Assembly: GCA_934772045.1 (NCBI GenBank)
Contig: CAKVMH010000002.1
Span: 124,001-188,000, forward strand
DNA: 64,000 nt
Reading direction: 5' to 3'
Source: an uncultured Clostridia bacterium
GTDB taxonomy: Bacteria; Bacillota; Clostridia; Christensenellales; UBA1242
Shown: in pieces, positions 25,659 to 32,523 of the stretch
Layout: the number at the start of each line of letters is the position of its first letter
Numbering within the stretch: position 1 is the first letter of the stretch
The notes under the pieces: model-generated
Seen by the model: the letters and a program-made list of their open reading frames with translations, nothing else
Told to the model about the DNA's origin: nothing
The model's database searches: none
Program-made: the position numbers and the translations under genes

Positions 25659-26108
25659 ATGCAAGATTTTGAAATTTGTTTTGCAAAACAATCTCAGTTG
25701 AATGAAATAGTCAAGCTAAACCATTCTTTTGTTAAAGAAAATTGTTGTAATGGCGTTGTTGCTGATGATTTAGAATATTTTTCAACTAAACAAATTGCAA
25801 TTGCCATTTTAAACGGCAAGATTGTGGGCTATGCATATGGTTGTTTTGAAATAGAAACAAAAAACAGAGCATATGCATCTGTTGGCGATAAAATATTTTA
25901 TTTAGATGAAATGTATGTTTTGCCTAAGTTTAGGAAATTAAAATTGGGTGAGAAGTTGTTCAATTTTCTGCAGGAATATGCAAGACAAAATGGTTGTCAG
26001 TTAATCACACTTAACGCTGTTTCAAAAAACTATAAAAGCCTTTTAAAATTTTACATTGAAAATCTAAATATGGAGTTTTGGAGTGCGTTTCTAATTAAAA
26101 AGTTATAA
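25659..26108 (+). CDS. GNAT family N-acetyltransferase
   Basis: 149 residues. The GNAT fold is visible as YLDEMYVLPKFRKLKLGEKLFNFLQEYARQNGC, a motif-A region (R/K-x-x-x-x-G-x-K version of Q/R-x-x-G-x-G/A), followed by ITLNAVSKNYKSLLKFYIENL. It should transfer an acetyl group from acetyl-CoA to an unknown amine. It begins ten bases after the HIT gene and is probably co-transcribed, with a terminator right after. Confidence 0.85.
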   Translation: MQDFEICFAKQSQLNEIVKLNHSFVKENCCNGVVADDLEYFSTKQIAIAILNGKIVGYAYGCFEIETKNRAYASVGDKIFYLDEMYVLPKFRKLKLGEKLFNFLQEYARQNGCQLITLNAVSKNYKSLLKFYIENLNMEFWSAFLIKKL

Positions 26109-26116
26109 TAGCAAAG

Positions 26117-26145
26117 CAAAAATGGACTGATGCGTCCATTTTTTT
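26117..26145 (+). terminator. Terminator after the GNAT gene
   Basis: AAAAATGGAC / GTCCATTTTTTT with a 7-nt loop. Confidence 0.85.
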
Positions 26146-26200
26146 GTTTGATTGTTTGTAACACAATACAGTGAAAAGTTTCAATGATTTAATAAATTAT

Positions 26201-26467
26201 TTAACAATTGTCATATTCATTTTTAAATTCGCCAACTTCAAGCCCTGTAATGAATGCAACTTTCAAATAATTATCATATTCAATAAAGTGCAAATAGTCC
26301 CAATGTTCACCTAAATAGTAAACTAAGTCATCAACCAATTTCTTATCTTCTTCACTTAGCAAACTTTTCAATTTTTTAGTTGTTTCTTCAATGTTTTTGT
26401 ATTCGATACTAGTTTTTTCGTCGACATCCTTATATTTTCTGTGTTGTAAGACTAAATCAATAAACAT
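26201..26467 (-). CDS. Small hypothetical protein, divergent from the XRE regulator
   Basis: 88 residues, acidic and helical. The layout (an E/Y-rich N-terminal helix, LSEEDKKLVDDL in the middle, then an F/Y-x-x-G-x-x-x-G-E end) resembles small Clostridial proteins grouped as DUF6809, but I am not certain. A strong ribosome site (AAAGGAGGAAA) precedes the ATG. The gene is transcribed away from the XRE gene, across a gap carrying three operator-like sites, so both are probably repressed by the XRE protein. Confidence 0.7.
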   Translation of the reverse strand: MFIDLVLQHRKYKDVDEKTSIEYKNIEETTKKLKSLLSEEDKKLVDDLVYYLGEHWDYLHFIEYDNYLKVAFITGLEVGEFKNEYDNC

Positions 26468-26486
26468 ATTTCCTCCTTTTAATTGA

Positions 26487-26561
26487 TTACCTAAATATCG
26501 GTAAAAATATTATATTACCGAAATATCGGTAAGTCAACCATTTTCACCTAAATAGTGGTAA
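26487..26561. promoter_or_regulatory. Three operator sites TTACC-N8-GGTAA between divergent genes
   Basis: 18-bp dyads lie at 26487-26504 (TTACCTAAATATCGGTAA), 26515-26532 (TTACCGAAATATCGGTAA) and 26544-26561 (TCACCTAAATAGTGGTAA). They start 28-29 bp apart, and a further half site follows near 26571. Number, spacing and position fit autoregulation by the XRE repressor. A fourth site lies beyond the gene. Confidence 0.8.
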
Positions 26562-26582
26562 AATCTTTTTAGGTGGTAAAAT

Positions 26583-26795
26583 ATGGAAACATTTTCTAAA
26601 AGATTAAAAGAGTTAAGAAAGAAGAATAAATTATCTCAACAAGAAGTATCAATCAAAACGCATATAAGTCAATCAAATATTTCTTCCTATGAACTGGGGC
26701 AGAACAAGCCAACAATAGACGCGATAATTGCATTATGTAAATTTTTCAATGTAAGTGCAGACTATTTAATCGGATTAACAGATGAAATTTTGTAG
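26583..26795 (+). CDS. XRE family transcription regulator
   Basis: 70 residues, a single Cro/CI-type helix-turn-helix: FSKRLKELRKKNKLSQQEVSIKTHISQSNISSYELG with recognition helix SQSNISSYELGQ (about 30-41), then KPTIDAIIALCKFFNVSADYLIGL, the usual end of this family. It probably acts as a dimer on the TTACC-N8-GGTAA sites on both sides of its gene. GGTGG lies before the ATG. It has no sensor domain. Confidence 0.93.
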   Translation: METFSKRLKELRKKNKLSQQEVSIKTHISQSNISSYELGQNKPTIDAIIALCKFFNVSADYLIGLTDEIL

Positions 26796-26797
26796 CC

Positions 26798-26815
26798 TTA
26801 CCATTATTTCGGTAA
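26798..26815. promoter_or_regulatory. Fourth XRE operator, downstream of the regulator gene
   Basis: TTACCATTATTTCGGTAA fits the TTACC-N8-GGTAA pattern of the three upstream sites. It begins three bases after the XRE stop and ends 34 bases before the -35 of the rpsU promoter. Confidence 0.6.
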
Positions 26816-26849
26816 AAATATTTTTATGTTTAAAAATTTGCAAAAAACA

Positions 26850-26878
26850 TTGACAATATATAAAATTTTTCGTATAAT
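26850..26878 (+). promoter_or_regulatory. Consensus promoter of rpsU
   Basis: TTGACA (26850-26855), 17 bases, TATAAT (26873-26878): perfect match. Confidence 0.88.
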
Positions 26879-26915
26879 AACCTAGAATTTAGAACTAAAA
26901 GTGGGTGAATAAGGG

Positions 26916-27104
26916 ATGACTACTATTCGTTGTGGCGAAAATGAATCAATCGAAAGCGCATTGAAACGTTTCAAACGCAAATGCCAAAAAGATGGTATTA
27001 TTGGCGACTTGAAAAAGAAACAAGAATATGTTAAGCCAAGCGTTGCTAAAAAGGAAAAACAAAAAGCAGCACGCAAACGCGCTATGAAAAAATCAAGGTA
27101 TTAA
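26916..27104 (+). CDS. rpsU: Ribosomal protein S21
   Basis: 62 residues. The signature GENESIESALKRFKRKCQKDGIIGDLKKKQEYVKPSVAKKEKQ is complete, and the end is lysine/arginine rich, as in all S21 proteins. It is a small subunit protein involved in initiation. It is monocistronic, with a consensus promoter and a terminator at 27111. In many Firmicutes a yqeY gene follows. It is absent here. Confidence 0.97.
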   Translation: MTTIRCGENESIESALKRFKRKCQKDGIIGDLKKKQEYVKPSVAKKEKQKAARKRAMKKSRY

Positions 27105-27110
27105 GATTTT

Positions 27111-27138
27111 AAATCACTGGTTTGCCAGTGATTTTTTT
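27111..27138 (+). terminator. Terminator after rpsU
   Basis: AAATCACTGG / CCAGTGATTT with a 4-nt loop and a run of eight Ts. Confidence 0.92.
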
Positions 27139-27313
27139 TGTATAAAGAAAACTCCAATATAGTCTGGGGTTCGGTTGAAGTTTACCGATGAACAAAAAAT
27201 CTCGTGTTCCCTTGCAAGGGAATATAATTTAATAGGATAAGTTAAAAAAATATAACATTAATTCACTTAAAAAAAAGTTAAATGTTTTACGCTTACAACA
27301 TCGTTAAATTTGT

Positions 27314-27342
27314 TTGCGTTTGGTTTTTTTGTATGATATAAT
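27314..27342 (+). promoter_or_regulatory. Promoter of the candidate RNA before pcrA
   Basis: TTGCGT (27314-27319), 17 bases, TATAAT (27337-27342). The expected start is near 27350. Confidence 0.65.
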
Positions 27343-27349
27343 TAAAACA

Positions 27350-27487
27350 TAAAGTTTGAAGTATAGTTTAAATGGGCACAAGGCAATTTAGCAAACGCAA
27401 TGCGAACGAATGAATTACTATAAACTTTACAATACAGTACACAATGTTAAAAATTTTCAAGGTGAACCCTATGTAAAATTTTTTTTA
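27350..27487 (+). ncRNA. Candidate structured RNA or attenuator leader upstream of pcrA
   Basis: It starts about seven bases after a good -10. AAAGTTT (27351-27357) and ATAGT (27363-27367) pair with ACTATAAACTTT (27417-27428), closing a 49-nt domain that contains GGCACAAGGC and a small CGC/GCG hairpin. An AT-only hairpin (27449-27457 with 27475-27483) followed by Ts could terminate it. No open frame of note is inside and it fits no riboswitch class I recognise. In the rest of the 487-base gap, 27139-27313 holds a GTTCGGT/ACCGA hairpin and a TTCCC/GGGAA hairpin but no gene. 27488-27591 shows only the pcrA ribosome site. Confidence 0.35.
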
Positions 27488-27591
27488 ATTGTATTTTAAG
27501 ATAAATTGCATTTTCAAGCAGTTGTGTAGTAAATTTATTTACTAAAACAACAAAACAACAAACGTTGAAGAGATTATTTTAAAGGAGCAAA

Positions 27592-29886
27592 ATGGACTAC
27601 CGCACACTTTTGAACGATGAACAATATCAGGCCGTAATTTCAACCGACGGCCCTGTTTTAGTAAGCGCAGGGGCGGGCAGTGGCAAAACAAGGTTGCTTA
27701 CTTATAGGATTGCATATTTAATTACCGAGCGTGGTGTGCCAGCATACAAAATTTTAGCTATCACTTTTACAAACAAGGCAGCGGGCGAAATGAAAGAGCG
27801 CATAACCAAAATTGTTCCAGACGGCGACATGGTGACAGTTTGCACATTCCACAGTTTTTGTGCGCGCATGTTGCGCACTTACGCAAGTTTCCTTGATGGT
27901 TACAAAGAAAATTTCACAATTTTCAGTGATACGGACACAGCAAAGATTTTTAAAGATATTTTTAAACAACTTAACATTGCAGATGAAGATACAAAGTCAC
28001 GTTTCAAACACAACCTTTCTACAATTAAAAACGAAAATATGTCGATTGAAGAATTTGCAAACATTTATCGTTACGACCATACGATAAATGAATTTATTAA
28101 ATTTTACAACGCTTATCAAGCCGAACTTAAAAAGAATAATGCCATGGATTTTGATGACTTGCTTATCAATTTTTATAATTTAATTTCCACTAAACGTGAA
28201 GTGTTGGACAGTATTCAAAACAAGTTCACATATTTCAGTGTTGATGAATTTCAAGACACAAACAAACTTCAATATGACCTTATTAAATTGCTTGCTTCCC
28301 GCACACGCAATTTGCTTATTGTTGGCGATGAAGACCAGTCAATTTATGGTTGGCGCGGTGCTAACATTGACAATATTTTTAACTTCCAGCGTGATTTTAG
28401 CGACGCGAAAGTGTTTAAGTTGGAGCAAAATTATCGAAGCACCAAACAAATCCTTGACCGCGCAAATCTCATCATAAAAAATAATAAAAATAGGCTAGAC
28501 AAACAATTGTACACAAAAAATGGCGACGGCAGTGAAGTGTACTATTATCCAGCGCAGAATGAAACAGATGAAGCAGACTTTGTGGTGCGCAACATCATAC
28601 GCATGCACAACGCCGGCACACCTTACCACGAAATGGCAATTTTAATGCGTCTTAATGCCTTGTCGCGTGCGTTTGAAGAAAAGTTGCTTGCATATAACAT
28701 TCCACACATCATGTACAATGGTTTCAAGTTTTTTGAGCGTGCCGAAATTAAAAGTGTTTTAGCGTATTTAATTGCGCTTGTTAACCCAGATGACGACATA
28801 AGTTTTTTGCGCATAATCAACTTCCCAAAACGCGGAATAGGTGACACAAGCATTGCAAAATTAACTGAAATTGCCACGCGTGAGCGCGTTTCACTTAAAT
28901 CGGTTGTTATGGACATTGACAAGCAAATTCTGCCAACCGCTTTGAAGGAAAAACTGCGTCCTTTACGCGATCTGCTTTTAGATTTAGAAGCCAACATGCA
29001 AACTATGCAAATGTATGACTTTTTTACCTACCTTTTGGAACAAACCAAAATTACACAATCATTTGACCTAGATAACGAGCAAGAATATGAACGCTTTTTA
29101 AATGTGAACTCGCTTGCTAATTCGGTTAAAGAGTTTGAAGAGAACAATGAAAATGCCACAATTGTGGACTATCTTCAGTCAGTAACCCTTGCTTCAGCAA
29201 TGGACGACGATGATGGTGAAGGTGTGGTTATTGCAACCATTCATGGGGCGAAAGGTCTTGAATTTGACACTGTTTTCATCGTCGGTTGCGAAGAAAAAAT
29301 CTTTCCAATCAGCCGTGACGACGAAACCGATTTGGAAGAAGAGCGCAGGTTAATGTATGTGGCAGTTACGCGCGCTAAAAAGGACTTATTTTTGACATCA
29401 AGTGCGTCACGCTTTATGTATGGCAGGCGCGATTACAGCGTTAAATCACGTTTCCTATATGAACTAGGTTTAGCAAAGGAAAGGCAAATAAATTCACGCT
29501 ACAATTCATATAATAATTACGATGCTGATAACGACTATTCAACCTATTCAAACCAAACTAATCAATATAAATCAAACAACAATTACAGCACAAACAACTA
29601 TAATTTTAAGAAATATAACACTAATCAAGGAGATGACATGAACAATTTACAAACAAACACTAACAAAATTTTCAATTACACATTTGGCAAGGACACTGTT
29701 ACAAAAAAGGCAGTTGATTTTTCAAAAATCAAATTAGGCGCAAAGGTTAAACATCCAAAATTTGGCGAAGGCACAATCAGTGAAATTACTCCAAACAGCA
29801 GTAACCATTGCGTCAAAATCAAATTCGACCTAGTCGGCGAAAAAATGCTTTCACTTGAATACGCTCCAATTGAATTTATAGATTAA
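27592..29886 (+). CDS. pcrA: ATP-dependent DNA helicase PcrA (UvrD/Rep family)
   Basis: 764 residues. Superfamily 1A motifs: Walker A AGAGSGKT (26-33), ITFTNKAAGEMKER, DEFQD (218-222), GDEDQSIYGWRGA, HGAKGLEFDTVFIVG and VAVTRAKKDL. Residues from about 630 to 680 are a low-complexity Asn/Tyr/Ser linker. The end (about 700-764, VKHPKFGEGTISEI) is the Tudor-like domain that binds RNA polymerase in PcrA. It acts in repair and in removing stalled polymerase. It begins the pcrA-ligA unit, eight bases before ligA. A strong internal start lies at codon 683. Confidence 0.97.
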   Translation: MDYRTLLNDEQYQAVISTDGPVLVSAGAGSGKTRLLTYRIAYLITERGVPAYKILAITFTNKAAGEMKERITKIVPDGDMVTVCTFHSFCARMLRTYASFLDGYKENFTIFSDTDTAKIFKDIFKQLNIADEDTKSRFKHNLSTIKNENMSIEEFANIYRYDHTINEFIKFYNAYQAELKKNNAMDFDDLLINFYNLISTKREVLDSIQNKFTYFSVDEFQDTNKLQYDLIKLLASRTRNLLIVGDEDQSIYGWRGANIDNIFNFQRDFSDAKVFKLEQNYRSTKQILDRANLIIKNNKNRLDKQLYTKNGDGSEVYYYPAQNETDEADFVVRNIIRMHNAGTPYHEMAILMRLNALSRAFEEKLLAYNIPHIMYNGFKFFERAEIKSVLAYLIALVNPDDDISFLRIINFPKRGIGDTSIAKLTEIATRERVSLKSVVMDIDKQILPTALKEKLRPLRDLLLDLEANMQTMQMYDFFTYLLEQTKITQSFDLDNEQEYERFLNVNSLANSVKEFEENNENATIVDYLQSVTLASAMDDDDGEGVVIATIHGAKGLEFDTVFIVGCEEKIFPISRDDETDLEEERRLMYVAVTRAKKDLFLTSSASRFMYGRRDYSVKSRFLYELGLAKERQINSRYNSYNNYDADNDYSTYSNQTNQYKSNNNYSTNNYNFKKYNTNQGDDMNNLQTNTNKIFNYTFGKDTVTKKAVDFSKIKLGAKVKHPKFGEGTISEITPNSSNHCVKIKFDLVGEKMLSLEYAPIEFID
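29627..29886 (+). other. Internal ribosome site and in-frame start inside pcrA
   Basis: AAGGAG (29627-29632) stands five bases before an in-frame ATG (29638), right after the Asn-rich linker. Initiation there would give an 82-residue protein consisting of a short linker and the C-terminal Tudor-like domain only. The match is as good as the main ribosome site of the gene. Whether it is used is unknown. Confidence 0.4.
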
Positions 29887-29894
29887 AGGGTAGT

Positions 29895-31853
29895 ATGACC
29901 AAACAAGAAAGATTAATTTACTTAACAAACGAAGTTAATAAACATAACAAAAACTATTATGTTTACGACAACCCAACAATTTCGGATGCTGAGTACGATA
30001 AACTTTATTATGAACTTGTCGACCTAGAAAAGGAACTAGGTTATTCTTTGCCGGACACACCAACAAAACGCGTTGGCGATTATGTTTTGCCAGGCTTTAA
30101 AAAACGTAAGCATGAAATTCCGCTGTACAGTTTAAATAAAGTTAAAGATTTTGCCGACCTTAACAAATGGCAAAACGACATGCGCAAAGCAACCAATAAT
30201 GAAAATTTGACCTTTTCATTAGAATATAAATACGACGGCTTAAAGGTTGTAATTAAATATCAAAATGGGCATTATAAGTCCGCAACGACGCGCGGAAATG
30301 GCAAAATAGGCGAAGATGTTACTGCCCAAGTTAAAACTATTCGCAGTGTGCCATTAACCATTCCATTCAAAGGCGTTTTGACTGTTCAAGGAGAATGTAT
30401 GATGACAAATTCTGCCTTTGAAGAATACAACAAAACAGCAGAAATTCCGCTTAAGAACCCACGCAATGGGGTGGCAGGTGCGGTGCGCAATTTAGACCCT
30501 AAAGAAACAGCTAAACGCATGTTGGACTTTTTTTGCTACGATGTTTTGGCAATTGAAGGGCAACAATTTGCCACACAAACTGAAATGCACCAGTTCATAA
30601 TTTCACAAGGTTTTAAAACTGGCAATTATTTCAAAACGCTTTCAACATTAAAACAAGCCGAAGATGAAATTAACCACATCGACAAGGTTAAAGAAGGGCT
30701 TGATGTTATGATTGACGGTATGGTTATTAAAGTTAATGACTGCGCTTGTCGTGAAAATATCGGTTACACAGAAAAATTCCCTAAATGGGCAATGGCTTTC
30801 AAATTTAAACCAGTTGAACAGTCTACAACACTAAAAGATGTGTTATGGCAAGTTGGCAGGACAGGCAAAATAACACCGATTGCAATCCTTGACCCAGTTG
30901 AATTATCTGGCGCAACAGTTAGTAGGGCAACACTAAATAACACACAAGATATTGAGCGCAAAAACATAAGTATCAACAGCAGAATTTTTGTGCGCCGTAG
31001 CAATGAAGTTATTCCAGAAGTTATGGGGCTTGCTGAACGCGCCGACAATGCCGTTGAAATAGTACCGCCAACAACCTGCCCAAGTTGTGGTGAACCTTTA
31101 AAGACAATTGGTGCAAATTTATTTTGCGTTAACCACAAAGGCTGTTTCGATCAAATCATTGACCGCTTAACACATTTTGTTTCACGCGATGCGTTTAATA
31201 TTGAAGGTTTAAGTGACAAAACGCTTAAATTGTTGTTTGATAAATTTCAAATTGCATATCCTTATGAATTGTTTAGTTTAACAGCAGATATGCTTGTTGG
31301 AATTGAAGGGTTTAAGGATAAGAAAATAACAAATCTAATTGAAAGTATCAATAAAAGCAAAAACATAGAGTGGGCTAATTTCATTTTTGCACTGGGCATT
31401 ATGAATATTGGCAAAAAAACCGCTTACACTTTAAGTAAGATTTATTCAAATTTGGAAGGCTTAAAAAACGCAACTGTTGATGATTTAATTTGCGTTGACG
31501 ACATCGGCGCAATTGTTGCAACCAGCATTGTCGAATATTTTGCAGATGACGACAACATTTTAAATATTAATCGCCTTTTTGATGCTGGCGTAACAATAAA
31601 GCAAGCCGAAGCAGTTAAGGAAAATGCAAATTTCACTGGCAAAACAGTTGTTTTAACTGGTAGTTTACAAAACTTTACACGCCCAGAATTAACCAAAATT
31701 TTGCAGAATATGGGCGCAAATGTGACAACTAGTGTAAGCCCAAAAACTGATTTGGTTATAGTGGGTGAAGATGCAGGGAGCAAGGCACAAAAAGCAAAAG
31801 ATTTGGGTATCCGCATGATTTATGAAGATGAATTGCTAACTTTGCTAAAATAG
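29895..31853 (+). CDS. ligA: NAD-dependent DNA ligase LigA
   Basis: 652 residues. The Ia domain comes first (YYVYDNPTISDAEYDKLYYEL), then the adenylation site KYDG (K112). The OB fold follows, then the four-cysteine zinc finger (CPSCGEPL...CVNHKGC, about 394-417) and helix-hairpin-helix repeats. A BRCT domain ends the protein (about 575-652, FTGKTVVLTGSLQNFTRPEL). All domains are present. It seals nicks in replication and repair. The pcrA-ligA pairing is standard in Firmicutes. Confidence 0.98.
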   Translation: MTKQERLIYLTNEVNKHNKNYYVYDNPTISDAEYDKLYYELVDLEKELGYSLPDTPTKRVGDYVLPGFKKRKHEIPLYSLNKVKDFADLNKWQNDMRKATNNENLTFSLEYKYDGLKVVIKYQNGHYKSATTRGNGKIGEDVTAQVKTIRSVPLTIPFKGVLTVQGECMMTNSAFEEYNKTAEIPLKNPRNGVAGAVRNLDPKETAKRMLDFFCYDVLAIEGQQFATQTEMHQFIISQGFKTGNYFKTLSTLKQAEDEINHIDKVKEGLDVMIDGMVIKVNDCACRENIGYTEKFPKWAMAFKFKPVEQSTTLKDVLWQVGRTGKITPIAILDPVELSGATVSRATLNNTQDIERKNISINSRIFVRRSNEVIPEVMGLAERADNAVEIVPPTTCPSCGEPLKTIGANLFCVNHKGCFDQIIDRLTHFVSRDAFNIEGLSDKTLKLLFDKFQIAYPYELFSLTADMLVGIEGFKDKKITNLIESINKSKNIEWANFIFALGIMNIGKKTAYTLSKIYSNLEGLKNATVDDLICVDDIGAIVATSIVEYFADDDNILNINRLFDAGVTIKQAEAVKENANFTGKTVVLTGSLQNFTRPELTKILQNMGANVTTSVSPKTDLVIVGEDAGSKAQKAKDLGIRMIYEDELLTLLK

Positions 31854-31864
31854 AAAAACTACTA

Positions 31865-31893
31865 TTGACAAACTTACCTTCTTGTGGCATAAT
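31865..31893 (+). promoter_or_regulatory. Promoter of the gene at 31917
   Basis: TTGACA (31865-31870), 17 bases, CATAAT (31888-31893). Confidence 0.7.
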
Positions 31894-31916
31894 ATAGCCA
31901 AGTTAAGGAGAAATTT

Positions 31917-32261
31917 ATGGAAATAAAGAGTTTTACGGCACGTTTGTTGCCAGAAACAAAAAATGTTGTCATCAATAAAACACCAAAATATGTTAACATT
32001 CCAGTTCGCGTTGTGTACGACCACAATAGTTTTGAAAATAAATTGCATGTTGACCTTGTTGATGAGTTTTCAACCACAGTTGCATGCTTAGTGTTTGACG
32101 ACAAAGGCGTTTATGTATTAAAAAAACTTGCACCAAAATTACGCATTGACATTAAGGCACTTACAGAATTGTGGCAAGCAGAATTGACAGAAAATTTTGG
32201 CAGAGAATATAATGATTATGTACGTGCAATGAAGAACAATTCAGAAGGCACGACCATCTAG
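31917..32261 (+). CDS. Hypothetical protein, 114 residues
   Basis: No family recognised. It is a soluble alpha/beta sequence. The first 60 residues look like beta strands (VVINKTPKYVNIPVRVVYD, KLHVDLVDEFSTTVACLVF) and the rest like helices. The gene has a good promoter, a strong AAGGAG site and its own terminator, so it is a real monocistronic gene. It is not clearly SpoVG or any other small regulator. It sits between ligA and smc, where gatCAB genes often occur in other Firmicutes. Confidence 0.75.
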   Translation: MEIKSFTARLLPETKNVVINKTPKYVNIPVRVVYDHNSFENKLHVDLVDEFSTTVACLVFDDKGVYVLKKLAPKLRIDIKALTELWQAELTENFGREYNDYVRAMKNNSEGTTI

Positions 32262-32363
32262 TTTCACTTGGAAAGTTAATTTAAAGCTATAACTTTACAC
32301 ATTAAAGCATAAAACACTGCAAAAAGAATGAATTTTTAACATTCAATATTAGTTAAATTATCT

Positions 32364-32403
32364 AAAACACACCAATTTTGTTTTGAATTTGGTGTGTTTT
32401 TTT
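32364..32403 (+). terminator. Terminator after the 114-residue hypothetical gene
   Basis: AAAACACACCA / TGGTGTGTTTT with further AATT pairing in the loop and a T run. Confidence 0.88.
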
Positions 32404-32523
32404 GTTATAATAACAACGAGTTAATTTTGTCGGTTTTAAAAGTAAACTGGCGCAACGCTTTAAATAACAACTTTTAAATTTTTGTTACTTTTAGCAAAAG
32501 CATTTTTGCAGGAATGGGGAATT

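Noticed and set aside
27158..27225. Hairpins GTTCGGT/ACCGA and TTCCC/GGGAA after rpsU as a tRNA or riboswitch
   Set aside because: They do not form a cloverleaf or any riboswitch core I recognise, and no promoter precedes them.
31917..32261. SpoVG as the identity of the 114-residue protein
   Set aside because: The size and strand pattern are roughly similar, but the conserved SpoVG N-terminal motif is not present.
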